Positions 7,499 to 16,613 of a stretch of DNA of 64,000 nt are shown here, one piece after another. A model generated the notes under the pieces. The model did no database searches. It was given only the letters and a program-made list of their open reading frames with translations, and was not told the origin of the DNA. Both the position numbers and the translations under genes were made by a program. Every line of letters begins with the position of its first letter. Position 1 is the stretch's first letter. This DNA comes from Thalassospira lucentensis (GTDB lineage Bacteria > Pseudomonadota > Alphaproteobacteria > Rhodospirillales > Thalassospiraceae), in contig NZ_JAATOV010000002.1 in assembly GCF_011806425.1 (NCBI RefSeq), positions 248,001 through 312,000 of the forward strand, in the 5' to 3' direction.

Positions 7499-8860
7499 TT
7501 AACTGCTTGTTTCCGAACGCATTTCCCCGGAACGGCGCGCGCGCAGCGCACTTGGGGTTTCACCGGTCATTTTCTTGAACGCCAGATTAAAGGTCGATTT
7601 GGAATTGAACCCGACGCTGAGCGCGATATCGAGAATGGTGCGATCGGGTTCAAGCAATAACACCGTGCGGGCTTCTTCGACCCGTGCCCGATTGACGAAA
7701 TCAAAGAAGTTCTGCCCCATATGCTGATTAAGCACATAGGAAAGCTGGTTGGGCGACACACCGACCGCACGGGCCAGCTTTGGCATCGAGACCAACGGAT
7801 CGCGCAAAATGTCGCCGCGGCGCTGCAAATCATCAAGTTTGGCCATCACACGTGCAACACCGTCATCATCAAGTAACGGACGCACGGCTGAGCTGTCATT
7901 AATGTCATTCGGACCATTCGGCGCCGTATTCGCCGCCAAAGGCGCCCCATCAAGATGATCTTGGGTATCGCGCGGTACGCGGGCAGCACCGGCAACGGAC
8001 GCATGCATGTCGCGATCTGAAGCATTCTGCAGGGATGAGAGAACGGTTAACGTTGTCGCCTTTGCCTCAACCGGGGTGCCGTGAGAGGCAAAAGAATCAA
8101 GGGCGATGAATTCATCGGCCTCAAAATTGGAGGGCCAGTCGGGCATGACGAACAGAACCGGGCGGGTCGCGGTTTCATAGCTCATGGCGAACAGGACCAA
8201 GGTAAAGGCGATTTCAGTGCCAAACATTTCGGTGCTGCTGGCGACGTAAATTTCGACAATCCGCCCAACCGCAACAATCACGAAAACAAGCGTCAGGCCA
8301 CCAAGAATGATCCCCAGCCAGCGCTGCATGCTTTTTCGATCCGCGCCAAGCTGTTCTTGGGTTTGCCGAAAATACCGGCAGGACACATGCCAAAGCAGCA
8401 CGAAATAAACCGTAATCTGAACGAAAATACCGCCCCAGCACAGGGCATCCACCGCACCACGCAAGGAAAGACCATCCGATAATCCATCACCTGTCCGCCC
8501 CCCAAACGCCGTTGCCCACGCCATCAGGTTAAGAACAATCAATGGCAGAATAAAATGCGCCCACGGGCGGCGGACCGGATTGCCCGATATTTCGCGGAAA
8601 TAAAGATAAATGGCCGGTGCGATCACGAAATTGATCGGCCCAAAAAACAGATCAAGCAACGCTTCGCTGTCGCCCGACACAAAAGTATCTGCGACGTCTT
8701 CGATCAGGTTAAAGGCGATTGTGACGATAAACAGCATCATCCAGCGGTTCGCGCCAAAGGCCCGGTCCCCTTCTGAACGCAGCAGCAGACATAAAAACAC
8801 CGCCTGCGCCAATCCAATGACTGCAAAAGCGACACTGACATACTGCGTCCAACCTGCCAT
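7499..8860 (-). CDS. AraC-family regulator with an N-terminal membrane domain
   Basis: This 453-residue protein has six or seven hydrophobic segments in the first 235 residues, starting AFAVIGLAQAVFLCLLL, then a linker of about 100 residues rich in Ala, Asp and Asn. A C-terminal AraC/XylS helix-turn-helix domain follows (about 345-445): MPKLARAVGVSPNQLSYVLN and a second helix region DIALSVGFNSKSTFNLAF. This arrangement suggests a DNA-binding regulator tethered to the inner membrane that senses something in the membrane or periplasm. The start at 8860 has CAGGAG upstream; an open frame to 8920 lacks support. It faces the PadR/RND cluster across a 370-base gap. A second protein of the same design lies at 60020-61057. 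Confidence 0.85.
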   Translation of the reverse strand: MAGWTQYVSVAFAVIGLAQAVFLCLLLRSEGDRAFGANRWMMLFIVTIAFNLIEDVADTFVSGDSEALLDLFFGPINFVIAPAIYLYFREISGNPVRRPWAHFILPLIVLNLMAWATAFGGRTGDGLSDGLSLRGAVDALCWGGIFVQITVYFVLLWHVSCRYFRQTQEQLGADRKSMQRWLGIILGGLTLVFVIVAVGRIVEIYVASSTEMFGTEIAFTLVLFAMSYETATRPVLFVMPDWPSNFEADEFIALDSFASHGTPVEAKATTLTVLSSLQNASDRDMHASVAGAARVPRDTQDHLDGAPLAANTAPNGPNDINDSSAVRPLLDDDGVARVMAKLDDLQRRGDILRDPLVSMPKLARAVGVSPNQLSYVLNQHMGQNFFDFVNRARVEEARTVLLLEPDRTILDIALSVGFNSKSTFNLAFKKMTGETPSALRARRSGEMRSETSS

Positions 8861-9255
8861 CCGGGCGTGCTCCTGATTTTGGTATTTGCATCTGGGCGGG
8901 CAGTTTGCCCAACAATACAACTATATCGTTTCAATAGACACAGTCGGACGTAAAAGGCGTCCGGTTGTGCACAAACGGACGCAGGCCCCGACAGGATCCG
9001 TCAGGTTCACTTTCCATTGATGCCCCGGACTTTGCGGCGTTTTGACCCGACGATTTTAAGGAAGCCCGCCGCGTGAAGCCATCACAGATCGCCTGAGTGG
9101 AAATGTATGGCACAAGTTTCACCAACAATCTATTGACTATATCAATTCGATATATGACAATCCGATATATGACGAACTGATATAGTTTTCTGGCATTGCT
9201 GCAAGATCACACATCGTCAGTTCAGATAAGAATGAATAAGGACACGGACCAAAAA
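8861..9255. other. Intergenic region between AraC and PadR genes
   Basis: About 395 bases with no credible gene. The right part (9133-9186) holds the repeated ATATATGAC elements listed separately. Near 8920 an ACTATATCGTTTCAATAG element resembles half of that site, so both flanking genes may share a regulator. The left 170 bases show nothing distinctive. Confidence 0.5.
9133..9186. promoter_or_regulatory. Putative PadR operator array
   Basis: ACTATATCA (9136-9144) and TGATATAGT (9178-9186) form a perfect 9-bp inverted repeat. Between them CGATATATGAC occurs twice in direct orientation (9148-9158 and 9163-9173, 15 bases apart). A TTGACT that could serve as a -35 element overlaps the left arm. 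PadR repressors bind palindromic sites of this AT-rich kind, often in their own promoter. Binding is inferred from position. Confidence 0.6.
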
Positions 9256-9840
9256 ATGGATGTACGCACACTGTGCCTGGGCGCCTTGATGGGCGGGGAC
9301 GCGACCGGATATGAAATCCGCAAGATGTTTGAAGATGGCACATTTAGTCATTTTCAGATCGCGTCGCTTGGCTCGATCTATCCGGCGTTGACCAAACTGA
9401 CACAAGACGGGCTTGTGACATTTGTCGAGCAGGAACAGGAAAATCGCCCGGATAAGAAAATCTATTGCCTGACATCCGAAGGCCGTCGAAAATTCATCCG
9501 TACCCTTTTGCAAGTTCGCCCAGCAGAGGACCGATATCGTTCTGATATTCTGTTCACGCTGACTTTTGCCGAAGAATTACCGGTCGAGATGACCGAAGCG
9601 CTGATTGACGAGTTTGCCGCCCGTCATGAAGCAATGACCCAAATGATTGATCCGCATAACCCAGACAAACCCCACAGTGCCGCAAACCCGGGCCGCGATG
9701 AAGATGGCAACTTAAAACCGGGATGCCAATTCGTTGCCGGATTGGGGCAAGCCATGTGCGAGGCCAGCTTGAAATTCATCCGTGAAAACAAGCAAGGCCT
9801 GATTGATGATTTGAAGACGTTCAAGGCCAACAAGCCCTGA
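9256..9840 (+). CDS. PadR family transcriptional regulator
   Basis: A 194-residue protein with an N-terminal winged helix of the PadR type: MDVRTLCLGALMGGDATGYE, then SLGSIYPALTKLTQDGLVTF and the wing KKIYCLTSEGRR. The C-terminal half is helical, as in PadR-s2 proteins with dimerisation helices. Starts at 9232 and 9256 are both possible; 9256 is preferred because family members begin close to this residue, although its AAGGAC is 14 bases away. It lies 150 bases before an RND efflux operon on the same strand and probably represses it and itself. The ligand, probably a toxic aromatic or lipophilic compound, is unknown. Confidence 0.88.
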   Translation: MDVRTLCLGALMGGDATGYEIRKMFEDGTFSHFQIASLGSIYPALTKLTQDGLVTFVEQEQENRPDKKIYCLTSEGRRKFIRTLLQVRPAEDRYRSDILFTLTFAEELPVEMTEALIDEFAARHEAMTQMIDPHNPDKPHSAANPGRDEDGNLKPGCQFVAGLGQAMCEASLKFIRENKQGLIDDLKTFKANKP

Positions 9841-9990
9841 ACCCCATTGGATCACACCGACCAACATGTAACGACGCGAAGATTTAACGACGTTGTAACC
9901 GGGTCCCGATCCAGCAAAGACGTGCCGATGCTTTACTTCGAAAATGTCAAAGACGGATTCCGCTACTGGAATAGTTGAGGGAATAAAAAC

Positions 9991-11202
9991 ATGAACGCGT
10001 CACGGCTTATTGCCATTTTTCTGGTCCTTGGGACCGTCATATGGATTGGGTCTGCCTATCTGACAGGCGGGGCAACCGATGAAATGGCCGCATCGCAAGC
10101 GGATGGTAACGGCACGGAAAAAGGTGCTGACGGGAGCGAACCCCATGCGGGTGTGCGCACCATTACCAGTACCGCAACAGATCATGTTGATTACCTGCGG
10201 GTTTCGGGACGGACAGAAGCGGTTGTTTCCGTTGAGATCCGTGCGCAAACCGAGGCCCGCGTTGTCGAACTTGGCGTTTCCAAAGGACAATCGGTCAAGG
10301 AAGGCGATCTGATCGTCAAACTGGCGGTCGATGACCGCATGGCGCAGGTGCAAAAGGCGCGTGCGCTTGTCGCGCAGCGCGAACTTGAAAGTAAGGCGGC
10401 CAAAAGCCTGGCTGAGAAAAACTATCGATCCAAAACCGGTGTTGCCGAAACACAGGCACAGCTTCAAGAAGCGCGTGCCGCCCTTAAAATCGCGCAAACC
10501 GAACTTGGCCATACCGAAATCCACGCCGCTTTTGACGGCGTTATTGAAGACCTTCCCGCTGATATCGGGGATTTAATGTCCATCGGCAATCCGGTGGCGA
10601 CCCTGATTAAAACCGATCCAATGTTGGTGGTTGCCCATGTGCCAGAACATTCAATCCGCGCCATCGATGTCGGCCAACTTGCCCATGTCAGGCTGTATGA
10701 CGGGTCGGAATATGACGGTATCGTGCGCTATACCGCACAGGTGGCCGATAGCAGCACGCGCACCTATAAGGTCGAAGTTGAAATTGATAATTCAGACCTG
10801 AGCATTCCTGATGGCATGACGGCCGAAATGGAAATCCCGATTGGCACCAAACGCGCCCATCATGTTTTGCCATCGGTCTTGACCCTTAACGACGAGGGCA
10901 AACTTGGCGTGCGGGTGATCAAGGATGACAACAAAGTTGACTTCCTGCCTGTCGATCTTCAGGGCGGCAACCGGGCACGCGTTTGGATTGGCGGCCTGCC
11001 CCAGCAGATTGAACTGATTGTTGTGGGTCATGACTGGGTCAAGGAAGGGGCAACGGTTGATGTTGTTCATCTAGAGACCGATGAAAATGGCCTGCCGATC
11101 CAGCCAAAGGCAGAAGAAGCTGATGTTGATGGCAAGAGCGATCAAGACAGCCCCACCGATGATCAAAGTGCGACCACCCTGTCGGAAAAAGTCGCGCGCT
11201 GA
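9991..11202 (+). CDS. RND efflux periplasmic adaptor (membrane fusion protein)
   Basis: A 403-residue adaptor with an N-terminal membrane anchor or uncleaved signal (residues 4-24), a lipoyl half-motif (VVSVEIRAQTEARVVELGVSKGQSVKEGD), a short alpha-hairpin (about 112-170), the second lipoyl half and beta-barrel (AAFDGVIEDLPADIGDLMSIG), and an acidic, Asp/Ser-rich tail after residue 365. This is the HlyD/AcrA-type architecture. GAGGGA lies 8 bases before the ATG. The RND permease follows 25 bases downstream, so they form an operon. No outer-membrane channel gene is present here, so the pump presumably uses one encoded elsewhere. Confidence 0.92.
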   Translation: MNASRLIAIFLVLGTVIWIGSAYLTGGATDEMAASQADGNGTEKGADGSEPHAGVRTITSTATDHVDYLRVSGRTEAVVSVEIRAQTEARVVELGVSKGQSVKEGDLIVKLAVDDRMAQVQKARALVAQRELESKAAKSLAEKNYRSKTGVAETQAQLQEARAALKIAQTELGHTEIHAAFDGVIEDLPADIGDLMSIGNPVATLIKTDPMLVVAHVPEHSIRAIDVGQLAHVRLYDGSEYDGIVRYTAQVADSSTRTYKVEVEIDNSDLSIPDGMTAEMEIPIGTKRAHHVLPSVLTLNDEGKLGVRVIKDDNKVDFLPVDLQGGNRARVWIGGLPQQIELIVVGHDWVKEGATVDVVHLETDENGLPIQPKAEEADVDGKSDQDSPTDDQSATTLSEKVAR

Positions 11203-11227
11203 TGCGTGGGCATGAGGAGCAATAACA

Positions 11228-14200
11228 ATGTCCTTGATTGATCACGCACTGCACCGGTCACGCACGGTTATTCTGGTTCTGATCCTGTTGCTGGCGGCGG
11301 GTTGGGTTGGCTATAACGCCATCCCCAAAGAAGCCGACCCGGATGTGCAAATCCCGGTTCTGTATGTCACCATGCATCATGATGGTGTGTCGCCCGAAGA
11401 TGCCGAACGTTTGTTGCTGCGTCCGATGGAACAGGAACTGCGCAGCATCGAAGGTGTGAAGGAAATGAGTTCCCAGTCCTATCAGGATGGGGCATCCGTC
11501 ACGCTTGAATTCTTTTCCGATGTAAATATCGACGACGCCCTTGCCGATGTGCGCGAGCGGGTCGATATCGCCAAATCCGAATTACCAGCCGACACAGACG
11601 ACCCCGAAGTCCACGAGGTGAACCTGTCGCTGTTTCCGGTTTTGGTGGTGACATTATCAGGCGATGTGCCGGAACGGGCGTTGTTGCGCATGGCGCGTGA
11701 TTTAAAAGACGCCATCGAAGGGCTTCCGGCGGTTCTTGAAGCCAACCTGGCGGGCGACCGCGAAGAACTGGTTGAATTCATCCTTGATCCGATGGAGGTC
11801 GAGGCATACCGGTTAAACGGGGTTGATATCGTATCACTCGTGCGCAGTTCCAACACACTGGTTGCCGCTGGGGCGGTTGATACCGGTACGGGGCGGTTTA
11901 ACATCAAGGTTCCCGGCCTGTTTGAATCGGTCGATGATATTCTTGATATGCCGCTTTTGGTGGATGGGGATTCGGTTATTCGGTTCCGCGACATTGGTGA
12001 AGTGCGCCGGACGTTCAAAGATGCCGAGAGCTTTGCCCGCCTGAACGGTCAACCGGCCATCGCGATTGAAGTTTCCAAGCGCGTTGGCGAAAACATCATC
12101 GAAGTGATCGACGCGATCAAGGCCACCACAGCCGAGGTACAGCAAGCATTTCCGCCCAACCTGACAGTCAGTTATTCGCAAGACAAATCGTCTGACATCC
12201 GCACCATGCTTAATGACCTGCAAAACAGCGTGATCCTTGCGATCCTGCTTGTGATGGTTGTGGTGATTTGGTCGCTTGGATGGCGGTCGGGTTTGTTGGT
12301 GGGGTTGGCGATCCCCGGTTCGTTTTTAACCGGTATCTTGGTCCTTTGGGGCCTTGGCATGACGGTCAATATCGTGGTGCTGTTTAGCTTGATCCTGTCG
12401 GTCGGCATGTTGGTCGACGGCGCGATTGTTGTGACCGAATATGCCGATCGCAAAATGATCGATGGCATGCATCGCAAACAGGCCTATCCGCTTGCGGCCA
12501 AGCGCATGGCGCTTCCGATTATTGCGTCGACCGCGACCACCTTGGCGGCCTTTTTGCCCTTGGCATTCTGGCCCGATATTGTCGGCGAATTTATGAAATT
12601 CTTGCCGATTACGGTTCTGTTTACCCTGACCGCGTCGCTTGTCATGGCGTTGATCTTTGTGCCCACGGTGGGTGCATGGTTTGGCAAGCCCGGTGCGATC
12701 ACCAATGAAAGCCTTGAGGCCATTGGCGCTGATAACGCCGATGGACTTGATAAAGTCACCGGTGGGACCGGGTTTTATATCCGTATCCTTAAAGGGTCGC
12801 TTCGCTATTACTGGGCGGTGGTTCCAGCGGCATTCGTGATCCTTTTGGCGGTTTGGGTTTCGTTTGGTTTCTTTGGCAAGGGGGTTGAGTTTTTCCCAGC
12901 CGTTGAGCCGGAAGTCGCCGTGGTTCAGGTGCGTGCGCGCGGCAACTTGTCCTATTACGAGCAAGATGCGCTTTTGCAAGAAGTCGAAGACCGCATTTTG
13001 GCCCTTGATACCCATCACGAAGGCCAGAACTGGTTTGATACGGTCTATGCCCGGTCGGGCAATGGTGCGGGTGGGAATGAAGCCCCCGAAGACGTCATTG
13101 GTGTGGTTCAACTTGAATATGCCGATTGGCAATCACGCCCCAAAGCCACGGAAATCGAAAAGCGTATTTTGGCCGATACCGCGGATTTGGCCGGTATTCA
13201 GGTTGAAGTGCGCGCCCAAGAAGCCGGTCCGCCGCAAGGCAAGGATATTCAGATCCAATTGCGGTCGCTCTATCCCGAACTTCTCGATGAAACGGCCAGC
13301 AAACTGGTGGCAGGTTTGCAGGAAATGGGCGGGCTTTATAACTTTGAAGACGGTAAATCCCCGCCCGGCATTGATTGGGAGTTTGCGGTTGATCGTGCAC
13401 AGGCCCTTAAATTTGGGGCCAATGTCGATCAGATCGGCAATGTCGTGAAACTGGTGACCAACGGGATCAACTTTTCGACCTATCGCCCCGATGATTCAAC
13501 CGAGGAAATCGACATTGTCGGGCGGTTCCCGGCCGAGTACCGGTCGCTTGATGAGCTGAGCAACCTTAACATCGTGACCGATAAGGGGCTTGTGCCGCTG
13601 TCGAACTTTGTCAAACGCACGCCAAAACCCAAAACCGGGACACTGACCCGTGTGGATAGTCGTCGTGCATTGACGGTTAAGGCCGACGTTCAGGACGGTG
13701 TTTTGGTCGATACCAAACTGGGCGAGGTCAAAGCATGGATGAGCAGCCTTGATATCGACCCGCGCGTATCAGTCCAGTTCAAAGGCCAGGACGAAGAACA
13801 GAAAAAGTCAGCAGACTTCCTGAAAAGCGCCTTTACGGTTGCGCTGTTCATTATGTTCATCATTTTGGTCACGCAGTTTAACAGTATTTCAAGTTCGCTG
13901 TTGATCATGATCGCAATCGTCATGTCGACAGCGGGGGTTTTCCTTGGCCTGATGCTGACCGGACAGGCGTTTTCGGTTGTGATGAACGGGATTGGGGTGG
14001 TGGCACTGGCCGGGATTGTTGTGAACAACAACATCGTTCTGATCGATACGTTTGACCGGCTTAAACACACCGCCGGCAGTATCGAGGCCGCGATCCTTCA
14101 AACCGGGGCGCAACGTCTGCGTCCGGTGATGTTGACCACCGTGACCACCATTCTGGGTCTGGTGCCGATGGTGTTGCAGATCAATATTGATTTCGCCGCG

Positions 14201-14422
14201 CGCGACGTCAGCATTGGCGCGCCATCGACCCAATGGTGGGTGCAACTTTCAACCTCTATCGCGTTTGGTTTGGCCTTTGCCACGGTCTTGACCCTGATCT
14301 TTACCCCATGTGCGCTGATGATGCGTCACAAGCTGGGCGATCTGATGCGGTGGTTGCGGCCATGGATTGCAAAAAAGGTGTCTGAGATGCGCGGTAAAAC
14401 TGAGGCGCCCAAACAACCTTAA
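11228..14422 (+). CDS. RND family efflux transporter permease (AcrB-like)
   Basis: A 1064-residue inner-membrane proton antiporter. TM1 (VILVLILLLAAGWVGY) is followed by a large periplasmic loop, a block of five segments around residues 335-500, the second porter loop (about 575-875) and the C-terminal block. The proton-relay helix reads MLVDGAIVVTEYADRK: D397 is present but the second Asp of the classical VDD pair is Gly, a variation seen in some subfamilies. ARGNLSYYEQ and the periplasmic loops suggest an HAE-type drug exporter. AGGAGC lies 8-10 bases before the start. It is the second gene of the PadR-linked operon. Substrates are not predictable. Confidence 0.95.
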   Translation: MSLIDHALHRSRTVILVLILLLAAGWVGYNAIPKEADPDVQIPVLYVTMHHDGVSPEDAERLLLRPMEQELRSIEGVKEMSSQSYQDGASVTLEFFSDVNIDDALADVRERVDIAKSELPADTDDPEVHEVNLSLFPVLVVTLSGDVPERALLRMARDLKDAIEGLPAVLEANLAGDREELVEFILDPMEVEAYRLNGVDIVSLVRSSNTLVAAGAVDTGTGRFNIKVPGLFESVDDILDMPLLVDGDSVIRFRDIGEVRRTFKDAESFARLNGQPAIAIEVSKRVGENIIEVIDAIKATTAEVQQAFPPNLTVSYSQDKSSDIRTMLNDLQNSVILAILLVMVVVIWSLGWRSGLLVGLAIPGSFLTGILVLWGLGMTVNIVVLFSLILSVGMLVDGAIVVTEYADRKMIDGMHRKQAYPLAAKRMALPIIASTATTLAAFLPLAFWPDIVGEFMKFLPITVLFTLTASLVMALIFVPTVGAWFGKPGAITNESLEAIGADNADGLDKVTGGTGFYIRILKGSLRYYWAVVPAAFVILLAVWVSFGFFGKGVEFFPAVEPEVAVVQVRARGNLSYYEQDALLQEVEDRILALDTHHEGQNWFDTVYARSGNGAGGNEAPEDVIGVVQLEYADWQSRPKATEIEKRILADTADLAGIQVEVRAQEAGPPQGKDIQIQLRSLYPELLDETASKLVAGLQEMGGLYNFEDGKSPPGIDWEFAVDRAQALKFGANVDQIGNVVKLVTNGINFSTYRPDDSTEEIDIVGRFPAEYRSLDELSNLNIVTDKGLVPLSNFVKRTPKPKTGTLTRVDSRRALTVKADVQDGVLVDTKLGEVKAWMSSLDIDPRVSVQFKGQDEEQKKSADFLKSAFTVALFIMFIILVTQFNSISSSLLIMIAIVMSTAGVFLGLMLTGQAFSVVMNGIGVVALAGIVVNNNIVLIDTFDRLKHTAGSIEAAILQTGAQRLRPVMLTTVTTILGLVPMVLQINIDFAARDVSIGAPSTQWWVQLSTSIAFGLAFATVLTLIFTPCALMMRHKLGDLMRWLRPWIAKKVSEMRGKTEAPKQP

Positions 14423-14465
14423 CGACATCGCCGCGCGTTGACTGTCCCCCGACCCCGCCGCGCGG

Positions 14466-14530
14466 CAGGAGCCATTCACTTTAACGGTGGCGGCTCCTGA
14501 TCAGCCCCCAAGCACCCCCGCTTGGGGGCT
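14466..14530 (+). terminator. Tandem hairpins after the RND operon
   Basis: CAGGAGCC/GGCTCCTG (14466-14499) is followed by AGCCCCCAAGC/GCTTGGGGGCT (14503-14530). The second stem is 11 bp with a short loop. The T run after it is weak, so efficiency is uncertain. Confidence 0.6.
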
Positions 14531-14677
14531 GGTTGACTCTTACGACCTAGGTCTAACATCGAAAAATTTACATTTTACCGACAGATGAGTCCCTTTACAG
14601 TTGTGACCGGCTTGCATACATATGTTGGAACAGTCCGATTTATTCTTGCTACCAAAAAAAATAAGAAGAAGAAGGCA

Positions 14678-15583
14678 ATGTTGTTGGAAAATCGAATGGA
14701 AACAGCACGTAAACGGTTGCTGCTGTGCGCTGCATTTGTCGGCGTCTTTGTGATGTCTGCTGTCATCAAACCTTTGAGCGTCTCGGCAAAGGATGTTTTG
14801 ACATGGACAGTGCCCCCGTTTGCGCCTGCATTTGTGACCAATCGCCCGGTGTTGTCTGGCTATGCGGCGGATATCCAAAACTGGTTTGCGCAACAAATGC
14901 CAGACTATGATCACGAGATCCTGAACGTCCCGCTCGCGCGCCTTCTTGCGGAAATGCGCAATACGTCGGGTGGCATTCGATGTAGCAGCACGCTGATCCC
15001 GACCCCGGATCGCCGGGAATATATTGCCTTTGCCAAAACCGTTCTTTTGCACCTGCCGATTTCGGTTGTGATCCGCAAGGATGATTTTGATCGCTTTAAA
15101 CCGTTCATCAACGAGGACGGTCATTTGCTGTTGTGGCAGTTGCTGTCTGATGGCGATATGAAAACGGCGGTGCGGACTGAACGGGCCTATGGCGGTTTGG
15201 TTGACAGCCATCTGTCGCGCTATCGCAAAACCGATCATGTGATGGAAGTCGCCGACGACACCAAGCTTCTGATGCTGTTGGCGCGAAAACGCATTGACTG
15301 GACCCTGTATTTCCCGTCGGAAGCAGAATATTACCGCCTGCAATTCACGCCCGAGCAACGGGTGATGACATTGCCGATTGAAGGCAACAGCAAAATCCTG
15401 CGCGCGACAATCGGATGCAGTAACACGCCCGAAGGACGCGCGGTGATCGCCAAGATCAATACGATTATTGATGACAACCCCACCATGCCCTGGACCGACT
15501 TTTACGAAAACTGGCTTAATCCGCAAGACCGCGCCTGGTTCGCCGAAGCGCGCAAGGATTTCATTGGGGCAGGTATTTACTAA
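14678..15583 (+). CDS. Periplasmic solute-binding-like protein (TIGR02285-type)
   Basis: About 302 residues, with a signal peptide (METARKRLLLCAAFVGVFVM, cleavage near SVSA). The mature part resembles the small two-lobed binding fold of extracellular solute-binding family 3 proteins: FVTNRPVLSGYAADIQNWF, then a ligand-binding-like region with RTERAYGGLVDSH and a C-terminal DFYENWLNP motif. There is no adjoining ABC permease or ATPase, so it may be a sensor-type or orphan binding protein. Starts at 14678 (GAAGAAG upstream) and 14696 (a better N-region for the signal peptide) are both possible. A 10-bp palindrome GACCTAGGTC lies at 14544-14553 in its upstream region. Confidence 0.7.
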   Translation: MLLENRMETARKRLLLCAAFVGVFVMSAVIKPLSVSAKDVLTWTVPPFAPAFVTNRPVLSGYAADIQNWFAQQMPDYDHEILNVPLARLLAEMRNTSGGIRCSSTLIPTPDRREYIAFAKTVLLHLPISVVIRKDDFDRFKPFINEDGHLLLWQLLSDGDMKTAVRTERAYGGLVDSHLSRYRKTDHVMEVADDTKLLMLLARKRIDWTLYFPSEAEYYRLQFTPEQRVMTLPIEGNSKILRATIGCSNTPEGRAVIAKINTIIDDNPTMPWTDFYENWLNPQDRAWFAEARKDFIGAGIY

Positions 15584-15703
15584 GTAAGCTGAGCTGCCGT
15601 GCTGGTGTTGAATAGCGAACAGCTCAGCGACTGGATAACAGCCAGCGATGTTCCGCCCGCTGTCCTGCCCATCCCCCCCCCCAGCATTCTGGCCATTAGG
15701 CAC

Positions 15704-15733
15704 AAAAAAGCCGGCACAAATGCCGGCTTTTTT
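15704..15733. terminator. Bidirectional hairpin terminator
   Basis: AAAAAAGCCGGCA, loop CAAA, TGCCGGCTTTTTT. It is perfect and symmetrical and lies between the solute-binding gene and pssA, which converge. Confidence 0.95.
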
Positions 15734-15752
15734 AGATCGGTAAAATCAGAGA

Positions 15753-16613
15753 TCAGTTCTGATGAACGCGGTTCAAACCTTCGTTGGGGTCTTCGTCCGA
15801 TTCCCCGTCATCATCTTCTTCGTCTGCCTTATCCAATTCGTTCTGATTTTCAACACCCATGCGCCGGTAAGACCGGTAAGACAGCGGCATACTGATCAAA
15901 TAAACAGCGGCAATCGCCGACAGGGTCAGCCAAGGGGAGGAAACCAGAAACGCAACCGACGCGCCAAAGGCCAGCATCAAGGGCAGAACCCATGCGCGCG
16001 GAATTTTGACCTTTTTAAACGAATAGGTCGGCAGACGCGACACCATCAGACAGGCAATCAAAACACCATAAGGTGCGACGAAATACGGGCTGTCAAACAG
16101 GCCTTCGCCAAACTGCAGGGTCAGAACAATCGGCCACATCGAAAGGGCCGCAGCAGCCGGGGCCGGAACGCCGGTAAAGAAGCGATATGCCCATGTCGGC
16201 ATTTCCGGTTCGCCCAGCATCTGGGTGTTAAAGCGCGCCAGACGCAAGGACATGCACACCGCAAACAGAAGCGACAACGCCCAACCGATCGGCCCCAATT
16301 CATGCAGCGACCAGAAATACAGCATCATGGCCGGTGCCACGCCAAAGCAGACAAAGTCCGACAGACTGTCAAGTTCACCGCCAAAGCGGCTTGATGCATT
16401 AAGCATCCGGGCGAGACGGCCATCAAGGCCGTCAATAATCCCGGCAATCAGAATGGCGGCAACCGCGGCTTCCCATCTATCCTGCATCGCAAAGCGGATC
16501 GATGTCAGGCCCGTGCACATCCCCATCAGGGTAGCAACATTGGGCACAAGGCGCGTCAAGGAAAGGGCCTTGAAACGACGCGGACGGTTAATGGGTCGGA
16601 TGCCGCCTGCCAT
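15753..16613 (-). CDS. pssA: CDP-diacylglycerol-serine O-phosphatidyltransferase
   Basis: PssA makes phosphatidylserine from CDP-diacylglycerol and serine at the inner membrane. The 286-residue protein has the CDP-alcohol phosphotransferase signature DGLDGRLARMLNASSRFGGE followed by LDSLSD (pattern DGxxARxxxxxxxxGxxxDxxxD), and about eight membrane segments. The C-terminus is acidic (EEDDDGESDED). Its ATG overlaps the stop of psd by one base (TAATG), so the pair psd-pssA is translated together; this order is usual in alphaproteobacteria. The strong terminator at 15704-15733 ends the operon. Confidence 0.96.
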   Translation of the reverse strand: MAGGIRPINRPRRFKALSLTRLVPNVATLMGMCTGLTSIRFAMQDRWEAAVAAILIAGIIDGLDGRLARMLNASSRFGGELDSLSDFVCFGVAPAMMLYFWSLHELGPIGWALSLLFAVCMSLRLARFNTQMLGEPEMPTWAYRFFTGVPAPAAAALSMWPIVLTLQFGEGLFDSPYFVAPYGVLIACLMVSRLPTYSFKKVKIPRAWVLPLMLAFGASVAFLVSSPWLTLSAIAAVYLISMPLSYRSYRRMGVENQNELDKADEEDDDGESDEDPNEGLNRVHQN

